Below, piece by piece: positions 30,157-40,545 of a stretch of 64,000 nucleotides of DNA; within the stretch, counting starts at the first letter, position 1, and each line of letters begins with the position of its first letter. The stretch spans positions 713,514 to 777,513 of the forward strand of contig NW_017566992.1 in NCBI RefSeq assembly GCF_001661265.1, given 5' to 3'. The position numbers were made by a program, and so were the translations under genes. Below the pieces are notes generated by a model. The model made no database searches. It saw nothing but the letters and a program-made list of their open reading frames with translations, and was not told where the DNA came from. The stretch is from Saitoella complicata NRRL Y-17804 (taxonomy: Eukaryota; Ascomycota; Saitoellomycetes; Saitoellales; Saitoellaceae).

Positions 30157-32814
30157 TCAAAGCTTAAGCAAGTTCGGGTTGAGAATAATTGGTACCAAGA
30201 TGTGACCCATGACCGACAATGCCAATGGGAACCACGAGTTAATCTGCGGGATCTGCCATTGATATGGTGCATAACACCCAAGGTAGATCATCATGGGAAT
30301 TTGTAATCCGAAGTAGATGTAAAGGAACGTGTGACTCTTGGCAATCTTCTTCAATTCCTTGAAGAGATTAGAATCCTCGACTTCCTTGGCCGTTGCACCC
30401 CACTGCATGTTGTATTCAAACATATGGCTGAGAAGAGCCCGGGAGATGTGGAATGAGATACCGTTGAAGTAGATGAACAAGAACGGAGTCCATCCCAACG
30501 CCGCAACGAAACAAGTGATAATACCAGTATCGCTACCACGGTACCGACCAATAGCAGCTCCGAGTGATCCGACAACACCAAAGACAACCATGATACCGAA
30601 CATCAAATCGAAGTTCTGCTGGTAGACGTGATCGATGATGTTGTGGAACCAACCCGTAAGGAAGTAGTTGACCGTGACGAAGATCCACGATCCACCCAAG
30701 GCATAGTACGTTCCGATGTATCCAAGTAAGGTAACCTTTCCAAATAACGGAATCTGAGGAGCCCAGATGAAACGTCTAAAGAGGGGTGTGAAGGGGCCCT
30801 TATAGACCCATTGACGAAGAGGATGGAAGAGCAATTCGGAACAGCCGTACGCGTATTTTTCCCAGCGCGTGATCTCGTCGTGAACGGTCAATGAGACACC
30901 TTCCTTGAAGTCACCATTGGTGTAGGCAGCCAAACGAACAGAGTATCCAGCGCACTGGAGCTTGAGGGCCATCTCGAAATCTTCGGAAACATGGGATTCA
31001 GACCACCACCTCGGTGTACCATCCTCGTGGATGTACCTAGCAGCCCTCTGAACAGCAGACCAGCGAAGGAAAGCGTTGTGGCCAACGAAGGGAGCAACAT
31101 CACCAGCGGCACAAGCGTACTGGATCGCACGGTAGATAACATCGGTGAAGTACGTCATACCCTTCTCGAAAAAGTTGCCATCGACTTCCATAACACCAGA
31201 AGCATGTTGGAGAACGGCAAGGTGATCCGTCTGAGCGAACTCCGAGGCAGCGTCGATCAAACAATCGTTGGGAACACGGGTGTCGGAGTCGATAATCAGA
31301 AAAAATTCTCCAATACGGATGTTCCCTTCAGCCCAGAGTCTCCCATCAGCCTGAAGGAGGTCTTCGAGAATATTGTTGTAAGCACGTTCTTCATCGGCCA
31401 AGGACCATCCCTCCGGACGCTCGACACCACGAAGAGCCTCCTCAACCCTCACGGACAACCCCATCATCGCATTCATGTTCGAGGCCTTCTTGAAACGTCC
31501 AGCACGGATATACCCGTCAACACCATGTCCAGGACGAGCGACCCAGCCGATATTGTGTCTTCGATAGTACTCCTTCCTAAACTCTTGGGATTCGGTCGAG
31601 ATGAGCTGCATTCTGTCGTCACAGAGGATAAGGTTGACGACCCCTCCCTGGCGTTCATACCGATGCATAGCAGCCTTGACAGAAGTAACAGTAGGGTCAA
31701 TAACCTTGTTGAGGGACTCCTTGTAAACCGGGCAGATAACCGTCATAGGAGGAAGAGCGCCCATAATTCTCTTGGGAGGAATCGCGGAGTACGCAAAAGA
31801 GTTCCTGAAGACCTGCTTGAAGGGACCGATAATACTGCCAACGGAGGACACCACGGTCATGTTGAAGTACAAGAACATCAAGATAGCGATAGGGAAATAA
31901 GCGACGTAGGCGAAGCGAATCACAGTACCATCGTAGCGGTACTCGATCAAGAGACTGCGGAGAAGGAGACCAAAGTAGATACCACCAAGAGCGATGACGA
32001 ACATGACATAGATAGGGATTTGAATCTCCCTGCGACGAAGAGGAACACGCCCATCCTCGTCGGCCTCCAAATCGGCAGCTTCAGCGGCGGTCTTAGCCAT
32101 CACCGACTTCTTCTTCTTCTTGAGGAACCCAAAGCGTCCTTCCTTCTTCTCCTCAATGACTTCAAGCTCACCAGGTTTTGCGGCCTGATCCCAACTGATT
32201 TGTTCGAACGCGGCCTGGACCGTCTTCGCCAACGTCAAAGCCGTCCCCGCTTCTTGGGACCAAACAACCATGATACCCTCCTCGCGAAAGAACGCAGTAG
32301 GCTGATCCAACCTCGCCCTACGAAGCTGAGACAAGTTGTCGAAGACCTGAAGTGTTTGTCCTTCCTCGAGAAGATTGGTTTTCAGGATGTTGAGAGGGAC
32401 GTTCGGGATGAGCGGATGATCGATGAAGATAACCAACTCCATGTCGAGAGCGGAGGCGTACGTGTGCAAATCCTCCGTCGGGATCATCTCGCCGATGTTG
32501 TCATTACAAATGACATACTCCGTATCCTCACGAATACAAACAGCCGAACGACCATAGAACCCCGTACGTCCAAACACACCACGATCCGCGCATTGCTCAA
32601 ACAACAACCGCGAAGACTTGCCAACAAGGTCGACATTGGCAGTGCTTTCGCCTGCCGTCTTCTCGTCGAGGAAGGAAGAGTAGATGGCGTTCATTTTGAG
32701 GTTCGCCTTAAAGATGTCTTGGGTGTCATTGACGATTTTGCCGTCATCGTTGATGTAGGTGACAACACCGGGACCCTGCTGGGGTTGTTGATGGCGAGAG
32801 GTCAGATTACCCAT
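30157..32814 (-). CDS. Membrane family-2 glycosyltransferase (fungal GT2)
   Basis: Intronless, 885 residues. A soluble N-terminal 270 residues is followed by two spans (about 275-345) and then a processive-type GT2 domain. Its landmarks are MTVICPVYKESL, ILCDDRMQL, IIDSDTRVP near 510 (DXD) and SEDFEMALKLQ near 610. Next comes EITRWEKYAYG near 648, where the usual QxxRW is ExxRW. A cluster of C-terminal spans (about 690-880) includes MFEYNMQWGATAKEVED. The family is conserved across filamentous fungi. It is related to chitin/hyaluronan-type synthases but lacks the chitin synthase QRRRW block, so I do not call it a chitin synthase. Product unknown; a plasma-membrane polysaccharide synthase is the likely role. 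C-ending codons suggest high expression. Confidence 0.85.
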   Translation of the reverse strand: MGNLTSRHQQPQQGPGVVTYINDDGKIVNDTQDIFKANLKMNAIYSSFLDEKTAGESTANVDLVGKSSRLLFEQCADRGVFGRTGFYGRSAVCIREDTEYVICNDNIGEMIPTEDLHTYASALDMELVIFIDHPLIPNVPLNILKTNLLEEGQTLQVFDNLSQLRRARLDQPTAFFREEGIMVVWSQEAGTALTLAKTVQAAFEQISWDQAAKPGELEVIEEKKEGRFGFLKKKKKSVMAKTAAEAADLEADEDGRVPLRRREIQIPIYVMFVIALGGIYFGLLLRSLLIEYRYDGTVIRFAYVAYFPIAILMFLYFNMTVVSSVGSIIGPFKQVFRNSFAYSAIPPKRIMGALPPMTVICPVYKESLNKVIDPTVTSVKAAMHRYERQGGVVNLILCDDRMQLISTESQEFRKEYYRRHNIGWVARPGHGVDGYIRAGRFKKASNMNAMMGLSVRVEEALRGVERPEGWSLADEERAYNNILEDLLQADGRLWAEGNIRIGEFFLIIDSDTRVPNDCLIDAASEFAQTDHLAVLQHASGVMEVDGNFFEKGMTYFTDVIYRAIQYACAAGDVAPFVGHNAFLRWSAVQRAARYIHEDGTPRWWSESHVSEDFEMALKLQCAGYSVRLAAYTNGDFKEGVSLTVHDEITRWEKYAYGCSELLFHPLRQWVYKGPFTPLFRRFIWAPQIPLFGKVTLLGYIGTYYALGGSWIFVTVNYFLTGWFHNIIDHVYQQNFDLMFGIMVVFGVVGSLGAAIGRYRGSDTGIITCFVAALGWTPFLFIYFNGISFHISRALLSHMFEYNMQWGATAKEVEDSNLFKELKKIAKSHTFLYIYFGLQIPMMIYLGCYAPYQWQIPQINSWFPLALSVMGHILVPIILNPNLLKL

Positions 32815-34941
32815 TGTCGAGTTGCTTGTCGAGGTGAGCGAGTGGTGATCAGGTTGATGATAATAGGAACTTGGAACGTGGGATGGTCCTCGATCTTATA
32901 CCCGACGACAACAACAAGCAACCCACCAACAACCCGGAAACCTCTTAAATGTCATCCTTGATCCCTTTTGGGCTCTGCGTCTGTGCGTCCCAGAACGCAA
33001 TCTATGCTCTCCAGTCCCCAACCTCAACCGTTTTGCCGACATCGGTCAGCTCGTGCCTCCATGCTTTGCCCGTGAAGCCAAGCATCAGTTTCCCCGTCGC
33101 AATCTAACATCGCCCGTAAAAGTCATCATAGGCAAGTCGATCACACCTCTCATATCGCAATCTAACATTGCCTTAAGTTGCGACTTGATGAATAGAGTGC
33201 TGAACACCGAGCCGTCGTAAAGTCAGCGTAGCGCTGTCGTGATCCACAACACCATTGTTTGCAAGGCCTCAAACCTGCCATAGAGTGGTTGAGCCCGTAA
33301 ATTTCTCTGCCAGCAGCAGCTTAGTGGGTGGACAGAGTACTGTTTGGCTACCCAGTCAGTTTCGGGACGGGCGGGGCTCTCTGGTCTTTAGGACCTTGAG
33401 GTAGAGTATTGGGCTGGTGAGTGTCGTTAGCGTGCGCAGAGGAGGTATGCTCAAGCACCGCCGTTCACGACTCCCGAAACCTAATGCTTGATCCCTTATT
33501 TTGGTGCGCGGGAACACACATCGGGCGATAAGCGGCGCAATGTCCTGACGCCGACCACCATGGCATCCCCAACGGCGCGGAGTTTGTAACATTCACCGTG
33601 ATCCACACCCGAGTGAACCGTGCACAGACGTGATCCGCCAATGAATGCCCCAAGCAATGCCAAGCCATGATTCGTCTTCATGAGGTGTTTGTTTCTCTCT
33701 CTCGTAGCACAGTTTCCGTGCACAAATCGTGGGCCTGACATATTGCGACAGGCCTCATCGATCCTCCACCAACCTCTTCTCGCTTCGGGATGTTGCGGAA
33801 GTAACCGCCAATCGATCTATCTCGCCAAGAGATTTTAAGACTTTTCCCTGTGTGCATTGATCATGCCATCCTCCAAAGATCCCTCGCGAGCTCTGTCTCA
33901 TCACCCTGACGGACACTGCTTGCTCAGCGGGGCCCCGAGCTCGCACAGAATTGCCGTATCGAAAAAAGACCCCCAAGCCTTCCACCAAATCCGATGCAAA
34001 TGCCGACCCGTGTTTGCCTGAAATACACGCCATGCGCCGGTCAACACTCCGCTTCCGAGTGATCGCGGTTTTTCGCCTTTGTTTCGACGTTGAAGTGAGG
34101 ATATGTACAGTGTGCACGGATCCCGTTGTCAGGTGCAGATCAGCGATCCGATCGTGGACCCACAGCTAAAATGACATCGTTGAGAAAGTTGACGTTGGCA
34201 TCCAAGGGGGTTATACAGCATTGCTTCCCATTGATCCGTAGCTAAGGGCCATTTCACACGCCTTGATGTTTTCTTGACGTTTTGCAGCATCGCGCATCTC
34301 AGCGCACACCCAGACTTCGCTTGAGCTCGAGCGCGGCTGCACCGCACATCCATCAGATCCCCGTCAATGACTGTACATCTGGCTTATCTCCGAGTTCCGA
34401 CCCGTGTCTCATCAGATTATCAAATCACATTTTATTTCACAGAAGAGGTTCGAGCTCCAATGTTTTCTAATTGAATCGAGGCGTGAAACTATGGTCACCT
34501 CAGCCGATATCGAAATCCGCGCGCACCGCCGCTGTCAACCCTCTTAAAGGCTCTCAAACGAGGTGAAGGGTCTATATTGAATATAGCGTATGTTATCGGA
34601 CGGAAAAAGTGGATTAGACGACTAAGATGTTGAGATCGACCTGTAGTGTTGGTACTATGCATATGTTTCAGTTGAACTTCCGGCAGATCGAGTTTTGACC
34701 ACCGTGGGAGTCTGATCCCCCTCCGAGGTTGTGGTTGGGGAGACAACAAACACGGCCCGAGAACGGCTCTCTCGTCGTCGCCGAATAGAGTCGTTTGAGT
34801 TTTAAGGGATGGATCTCGGGAATACTCTGCCTTGTTGGGACACTTAAACTCTCCGTTTAAGGAATCCCGGGAGTCTTTATCAAGGCACCCATTCCCACTT
34901 CCTCTCTCTTCTCCATCAGCTCACTCGCCTCCACCTTCGCT
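32815..34941. promoter_or_regulatory. Long divergent interval between GT2 and GH16 genes
   Basis: At 2.1 kb this is the largest gene-free stretch. Both flanking wall genes have their promoters here. Open frames are short, mostly without ATG and without family resemblance. A 14-bp direct repeat (TCGCAATCTAACAT) lies at 33097-33110 and 33155-33168. I saw no RNA gene. A long promoter fits a developmentally controlled wall gene, but that is inference. Confidence 0.35.
33097..33168. repeat. 14-bp direct repeat in the GT2/GH16 interval
   Basis: TCGCAATCTAACAT occurs twice, 58 bp apart start to start. Each copy is followed by YGCC. It could be a paired factor site upstream of the GT2 gene, or chance. 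Confidence 0.4.
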
Positions 34942-36525
34942 ATGAATCACGAAGACGACACCCGCCCCTCTGTCGACTCCTTCAAGAGTGCCGACGCCGA
35001 AGAAATCCCCCAAAACATCGCCATTCAATCCCGCCTCACCTACGCTCTCCCGACTCCCCGTCACCACTCCCCCGCTTCCTCCCTGAACACGAACGAATGG
35101 CCTCAATCCCCTACCTCCCCCGGTTCCGGCGCCCGCACCCCCGCGTCCCGCCGTTCGCGCCCGTTGACCGTCACGAGATCCTCGACCCGTAACTCCTTCT
35201 CCTCCAACGCTTCAGGTGGCTTGGCGATACGCCCGAAGATTTTGACGGGTGCGGGTGCGAGGGAGTCGGCGACTAGTAGCATGACCTTCAAACCACCCAT
35301 GTTCCGTCAACACTTTGTCACGACCCTCGTCGAAGGGGATCCCGATAAGTCCGAGTGGGCCAAGGAGACTCGTGATCGTTGGCGTCTCATCCAAGCGTTC
35401 CCTTGGATCGGATTCGTACTCGCTGCGGCCGTTGCTGGGTTTTTGGCGTGGTATGGGTGGCAGTCAGTGCCGACCAACACCTACTCCCTCGTCCTCGAAG
35501 ACGATTTCTCCAATGGTCTTGATACGAGTATCTGGAATCACGAGGTGCAGTTGTCCGGCTTTGGAAATGGTGGGTTCGATATGACGACCACGAGTGAGAA
35601 CAACTCGTTTGTGAAGGATGGGATGCTCCACATCGTACCCACCCTCACCTCTGACATCTACGGCGACGCTGCCATCAGCAACGGATACACACTCAACCTC
35701 ACCGGAAACGGGTGTACCTCCGACATCGACTCTGATTGTGCCGTCATCTCTAATTCGTCCACCGGTGTCGTCCTTCCCCCGATTCAATCGGCGAGATTGA
35801 ACACGAAAGGGAAGTACTCGATCAAGTATGGCAAAGTCGAGGTTGTGGCTAAAATCCCGTCTGGTAACTGGATGTGGCCTGCGATTTGGATGATGCCTTC
35901 CGATGATGTTTACGGTGCTTGGCCGAGGAGTGGTGAGATTGACATCATGGAGGCTAAGGGCAACACGCCCGGGAAGGACGTCGCTGGTCGTGACTATGTG
36001 ACTTCCTCTTTGCATTGGGGTCCTTCATCCGACTATGATGCTTACCTCAAGACCACCGCCGTGGTCCAGCAACTGCATGGTGATTTCTCAGGGGGTTTCA
36101 ACACCTACGGACTTGAATGGACCCCGGACTACCTCTTCGTCTATGTGAATTCTCGCTTGCGTCAAGGTCTCTCCCTCCGCTTCAACAAAGAATCCTTCTA
36201 TAACCGTGGTGAGTTCCCCAAATACGACTGGAAGAACTCTACCCTCCTCGACGACCCATGGTCAGACTCGACGTCCAACGCCGCTCCCTTCGACCAAGAC
36301 TTCTATCTCATCCTCAACGTCGCCGTCGGGGGTACAAATGGTTACTTCTCGGACAACATGAAGAACAAACCCTGGGGTGACTCAACAACCACCGCCCGCC
36401 GTGACTTCTGGGCCGCGAAAGACGAGTGGTATCCGACCTGGCCCGCAGTCGAGGATCGCGGGATGGTCGTTAAGAGCGTGAAGATGTACCAGCTCACGGA
36501 ATCGCAAAAGGTGTACCTCTATTAA
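34942..36525 (+). CDS. Type II membrane GH16-family beta-glucanase-like protein
   Basis: Intronless, 527 residues. A cytosolic Ser/Pro/Arg-rich N-terminus (1-150) precedes one span, PWIGFVLAAAVAGFLAWYGW (about 153-173), with no cleavable signal, so the rest faces the lumen or cell exterior. The GH16 jelly-roll follows: FGKVEVVAKIPSGNWMWPAIWMMP-like residues, then the catalytic ExDxxE motif as GEIDIMEA near 331, and NTYGLEWTPDYLFVYV. Both catalytic Glu are present. The closest group is the endo-1,3-beta-glucanase / glucan-binding-protein branch of GH16, rather than the Kre6/Skn1 or Crh branches. A role in wall glucan remodelling is inferred from family. Confidence 0.88.
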   Translation: MNHEDDTRPSVDSFKSADAEEIPQNIAIQSRLTYALPTPRHHSPASSLNTNEWPQSPTSPGSGARTPASRRSRPLTVTRSSTRNSFSSNASGGLAIRPKILTGAGARESATSSMTFKPPMFRQHFVTTLVEGDPDKSEWAKETRDRWRLIQAFPWIGFVLAAAVAGFLAWYGWQSVPTNTYSLVLEDDFSNGLDTSIWNHEVQLSGFGNGGFDMTTTSENNSFVKDGMLHIVPTLTSDIYGDAAISNGYTLNLTGNGCTSDIDSDCAVISNSSTGVVLPPIQSARLNTKGKYSIKYGKVEVVAKIPSGNWMWPAIWMMPSDDVYGAWPRSGEIDIMEAKGNTPGKDVAGRDYVTSSLHWGPSSDYDAYLKTTAVVQQLHGDFSGGFNTYGLEWTPDYLFVYVNSRLRQGLSLRFNKESFYNRGEFPKYDWKNSTLLDDPWSDSTSNAAPFDQDFYLILNVAVGGTNGYFSDNMKNKPWGDSTTTARRDFWAAKDEWYPTWPAVEDRGMVVKSVKMYQLTESQKVYLY

Positions 36526-36704
36526 GGTTGTTATGGTTAAGATGATGAACTTTAGACATGGATGAGCGTTTAATACTGAATTAATTTTTCTCTCCTGGAA
36601 CAACCACGGAGCTGCTTCCCACGGGCCATGCACGTCGCCGATGCACGCCCCTGAACCCGCCTGCAGCCAACCATCACCGCCAAACCATCGACACTTCTCT
36701 CACA

Positions 36705-37283
36705 ATGGCTCTCCCAAGACGGATCATCAAGGTGGGCATACGTTCACTTCCATTTCGCCATCACCAACTGATTTGGTTCCCACAGGAAACCGAACGCCTC
36801 CAAGCCGACCCAGTCCCCGGCATCCTCGCTACCCCCCACGAAGACAACCTCCGCTACTTCGACGTCCTCGTCCTCGGTCCCTCTCAATCCCCCTACGAAG
36901 GCGGCCGCTTCAAACTAGAGCTCTTCTTACCAGAAGAATACCCAATGTCTCCACCCAAAGTCCGGTTTTTGACCAAGATTTATCATCCTAATATCGATAA
37001 GTTGGGGAGGATTTGTATGGATACGTTGAAGGGGAATTGGAGTCCGGCGTTGCAGATTAGGACTGTGTTGTTAAGTGTGCAGAGTTTGTTGAGTTCGCCT
37101 AATCCTGGTATGTAGCTATGTGAGTCACGATAGTGACCAGCTGTCTGACTGTGAGTGTTGGGATGTATGCTAACTCTTTGGGTAGATGATCCGCTTGCTG
37201 CAGACGTGGCGAGACATTTCAAGGAGGACGAGGATGGTGCGTTGAGGGTTGCGAGGGAGTGGACGGAGAAGTACGCCAAGTAA
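36705..37283 (+). CDS. UBC13: Ubiquitin-conjugating enzyme E2 Ubc13
   Basis: 148 residues in three exons (36705..36731, 36786..37107, 37186..37283). Starts MALPRRIIK joined to [25 protein letters not shown]. The catalytic core has the HPN motif ([14 protein letters not shown]) with the active-site Cys and the following [27 protein letters not shown], which identify Ubc13. With Mms2 it builds Lys63 ubiquitin chains in error-free DNA damage tolerance. Residue 9 at the first junction and the split Asp codon in NPDDPLA match the expected protein. Confidence 0.96.
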
Positions 37284-37766
37284 AGTGTCGCATGCTGATG
37301 TACTTGGATTGCGAGTCAGAGGTATGGAGTCAGATGCAAGGTGGATGTGCCTCACGCAGTCAGCACGAAGCCTGAGAGAGAGATAGAGATTGATGAGACG
37401 ATGGAAAGAGGGCCGTGAACTGACAGCTGTCCTTCTTGTTTTGCTTCCTTTCTTGTTCTCCAGCGCATATATTACACCCATCGTGTTTGCCGCAATCGCA
37501 GTCGTGCGTTCCTTTCCCTTCTCGTTATCGTACATCTTGACCATTGCTTCTCATTCCTTCATAACAAAACGCCTTCCTTCGCTTTCTGGTTCTGGCAATT
37601 GGTCTTGGCTTTGTGTAGCAGTCCGGGGTTACGGTATCGTACAGACACATTCCAGTGCAATCAGCTCACACCCAAAACTCCAAGTAATGTTCTTATCGTG
37701 CGTTTCGAACGGGCTGGATTATATGCATCCATTCACTCAAAGTCGAGAGTGGATATATGCACCACT
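37284..37766. other. Convergent intergenic stretch
   Basis: About 480 bp between the 3' ends of UBC13 and the small membrane protein gene. The open frames crossing it show no family resemblance. Confidence 0.35.
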
Positions 37767-38046
37767 TCACTGCACCTTCCCCGACAGAACTTCGGAAATC
37801 GTTAGAGGTCCTCCATCGACATGCCTCAACTTCGGTCCGTTGCGCATGACTTCCTCGGTTCTCTGTGCTCTGACTTTGGCGAGGAACTCGTGCCGCATTT
37901 GCTATGGGTCAATGTCAGTCCTTCCGTGAATTCCGGGAGAAGGGAAAAAGACGTACTGCTTTCTTGTCCTCAACGAGACACATACCGAGCCAGCCACCGC
38001 CTAGGGTGCCGATCATGAGGGCTGTGACTAGTCCGACTTTACCCAT
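37767..38046 (-). CDS. Small single-span membrane protein, two exons
   Basis: Predicted 74 residues in two exons (38046..37957, 37901..37767) around a 55-nt intron with a GTACGT donor and a CATAG acceptor; the frame is kept and ends at TGA. Residues 5-23 form one hydrophobic Gly-rich span (VGLVTALMIGTLGGGWLGM), followed by a charged helix (EDKKAQMRHEFLAKVRAQR). This layout (short N-terminus, one span, basic soluble tail) is common among mitochondrial inner-membrane assembly proteins such as Pet117. The match is general only and I give no name. Neither exon would be found as a long open frame. Confidence 0.55.
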
Positions 38047-38242
38047 ATTGTCCTATCCCCGAATCAATGTCACTTGATTCAAACGTAACGCTCGTATTTC
38101 GACCACTTCGAGCAACATACTCCGTACACTCGCGCACCGCCACACCCCAAGCCACACCCCCCCTCCAAATTATGCACCCAGCACGAGACCCCGAAAAGAG
38201 GTCCGAGAAGTCCGCCAAAACACCGCCAGAAATTCAGTCAAG
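38047..38242. promoter_or_regulatory. Divergent promoter of small membrane protein and RPL24
   Basis: About 200 bp between the start of the small membrane protein gene and the predicted first splice donor of RPL24. Both transcription starts should lie here. No specific site was recognised. Confidence 0.3.
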
Positions 38243-38619
38243 GTGAGTATTTGTGTGGTGTGCTGTTTGGTGTCGTCGTTGCGACTGCGTGTGTCGAGTT
38301 TGCGGGTGTGATTTAAGGGGGATTGGGGACGGATGGATTGATGGGTGTCCGGGCGTTGAGCGAGGGGATTGAGGGTGTGGGATGGGGACGGGGAGATTGG
38401 GCGGAGCGGAGGGTTTAGGGTGGTGTGAGATGGACGAGAAATGGATTGGAATTGGGTTCGCCAGAGGTTGAGGACGGTTTGACTTGTCAATCCCCCGAGA
38501 TCAATGTTCGACATCTCAGTTTGATCATCCACCCGCACCACGAACCGCACACATCTCCCACACCGAAACAGCACACACAAGCACATTTCTCCACAACTAA
38601 ATGCTAACAATTTCTACAG
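38243..38619 (+). other. Predicted 5'-leader intron of RPL24
   Basis: The RPL24 ATG is immediately preceded by TTTCTACAG with ATGCTAAC (branch site) 11 bases before it. A GTGAGT donor lies at 38243, giving a 377-nt leader intron. The acceptor and branch are strong; the donor choice is less certain. The intron is G-rich in its first half. Confidence 0.5.
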
Positions 38620-39075
38620 ATGAAGGTCGAACAGTGCGCTTTCTCCGGCTCCAAGATCTACCCCGGTACGGGTAAGCTCTACGTCCGCGGTGACTCCAAG
38701 GTCTTCCGCTTCCAGTCCTCCAAGAACGCCTCCCTCTTCCTCCAGCGCAAGAACCCCCGCAAGATCTCCTGGACCGTTCTCTACCGTCGCATGCACAAGA
38801 AGGGTATTGAGGTCGAGGTTCAGAAGAAGCGTACCCGCCGTACCGTCAAGGCTCAGCGTGCCGTTGTTGGTGCTTCCATGGATGTGATCAAGGAGAAGAG
38901 GTCCCAGCGCCCTGAGGCCCGCTCTGCGGCCCGTGCTGAGGCTATTGCGAAGGCTAAGGAGTCGAAGAAGGAGAAGGCTGTTGAGAAGGCCAAGTTGAAG
39001 TCCCAGGCCAACACTGCCAACCAGCAGGCCCAGAAGGTCGTTAAGCAGGCCCCCAAGGGTGCTATCCGCCGTTAA
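38620..39075 (+). CDS. RPL24: 60S ribosomal protein L24 (eL24)
   Basis: 151 residues in one coding exon. Begins [31 protein letters not shown], the zinc-ribbon-derived eL24 domain in which some cysteines are replaced as in other fungi. It continues [45 protein letters not shown] and then the long basic C-terminal helix. It lies at the interface of the large cytosolic subunit. Codons are strongly C/G-ending, as in RPL14 here. In other fungi the start also reads MKVE, so the ATG at 38620 is firm. Confidence 0.96.
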   Translation: MKVEQCAFSGSKIYPGTGKLYVRGDSKVFRFQSSKNASLFLQRKNPRKISWTVLYRRMHKKGIEVEVQKKRTRRTVKAQRAVVGASMDVIKEKRSQRPEARSAARAEAIAKAKESKKEKAVEKAKLKSQANTANQQAQKVVKQAPKGAIRR

Positions 39076-39738
39076 ATTGCTTCCCATAGCTTGGGAGTAG
39101 TTTTGCAGTGCCTTCTTCGACTGGATTGGTGAAAAAAGGGTGTTTCGTCCTTTTGTTAGGTGGAGCATTGGGTGTGTTTTCCTTCTTGGTTCCCGGTTGC
39201 TTTTGATTTTTTTCATGGGATATATAGCGGCCTTTGGACAAGGGGGAGAATATACTGATGCTTTGGGGCGTTTTTTGTCATGTCTCGTTCGTGTTCGGTG
39301 CAGATTTGATTGCAGAGTGATTCCGAAGTTTACGACAGTGAAACGGCATATGAAGTTACGGCAATTGCAACTGCGACAACGGACTTGGAATATCGACAAT
39401 TCGGCCCGAAATACGACAGCGGCTCAGTTCGGATGTTGACCCTCTATCCCCGCGCTCGATATTGCCATACGACAAACGGCCCACAGATGGACCCTGTAAA
39501 CATTGCCATACGCGTAGAACCGTATTACGACCGAGACACAACTCATAATCCTTCTTAAAACGACCGGACCGATCTGTAGGACCCTCCCCACAAGCGTGTC
39601 CCTTGCCTTCCTGACCATCCTTTGCCTAATGCGGGCATACGACATCAAACACCTCCAAAAAGCTTAAACCGCGACAAAAAAAACAGTTTCGTCGCTCTCC
39701 ACAGTCTCTCCATCTCCACAACACAGCTCTCTATCATT
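39076..39738. other. Interval between RPL24 and GNA1
   Basis: About 660 bp containing the RPL24 3' untranslated region (T-rich near 39120-39260) and the GNA1 promoter. It has no coding signal. Confidence 0.35.
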
Positions 39739-40370
39739 ATGTCTGAGGAATACTTGTTCTCTCCTGACCTCATCTCGCCCAACGTCAAGGCGAACCTCCC
39801 CAAGGGCTACACTTGCCGTCCTCTCTCGAACAAGGACTATGGACGTGGATTTTTGGATGTGTTGAAGGTTCTCACCACTGTTGGAGATATCTCCGAGAAG
39901 ATGTACCTCGGTGCGTTCCCTTTCTTCTCCCTCCCTATCTTGTCATAAATCAAAGCTGATGTCGATGGTAAATCTAGCCCGCTTCAACTGGATGAAAGCC
40001 CGCAACGACTCCTACTACCTCCTCGTCATCGTCGACCAAAACGACCGCATCGTTGGCTCCGGAACCCTCCTCATCGAGCGCAAATTCATCCACGAAACCG
40101 CCTCCACCGGGCACATTGAAGACATCGCCGTCGCGAAGGACCAGCAGGGCAAGAAGTTGGGATTAAGGATCATTGAGGCATTGGATTATGTCTGTGAGAA
40201 GCAGGGAGCGTATAAGAATACGCTTGTGTGTAAGGATCATAATATTCCTTTTTATGAGAAGTGTGGGTTCAAGAGGGGACAGAATGAAATGGTGAGTCTG
40301 AAGCCAAGCCTGATTTGTGAGTGTGCGTTGCTGACTGTCGTGCTTGCAGACCAGGTACTACAAGTTGTAA
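39739..40370 (+). CDS. GNA1: Glucosamine-6-phosphate N-acetyltransferase
   Basis: 168 residues in three exons (39739..39910, 39978..40291, 40350..40370). The first exon ends with the helix FLDVLKVLTTVGDISEKMYL. The second carries FNWMKARNDSYYLLVIVDQNDRIVGSGTLLIERKFIHE, then GHIEDIAVAKDQQGKKLGLRIIEAL, the acetyl-CoA loop, and NTLVCKDHNIPFYEKCGFKR. The third exon codes only the final six residues, TRYYKL, which matches the yeast C-terminus. Gna1 acetylates GlcN-6-P in the cytosol on the way to UDP-GlcNAc, the precursor of chitin, N-glycans and GPI anchors. A third exon of 21 nt could easily be missed. Confidence 0.95.
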
Positions 40371-40545
40371 GGTATGGCTAGCTGGACAAGAAACAGGGAA
40401 CACTGCCAACCTCCGCCTCATAGACATACGCCCAATTCAATCAAAAATATCATGACATTCTACTGTACTATATAGCACACACCATGCCCAACATGCCCCA
40501 CGCACACGTACACCTTCAAAAAAAGAAGTCTCCCAAGATGCTACT

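Noticed and set aside
30157-32814. Chitin synthase as the name of the GT2 gene
   Set aside because: The QRRRW block and other chitin synthase signatures are missing; the motifs fit the separate fungal GT2 family.
30991-32961. 656-codon open frame on the plus strand
   Set aside because: It is the antisense of the GT2 gene; codon bias removes stops on the opposite strand. No family resemblance.
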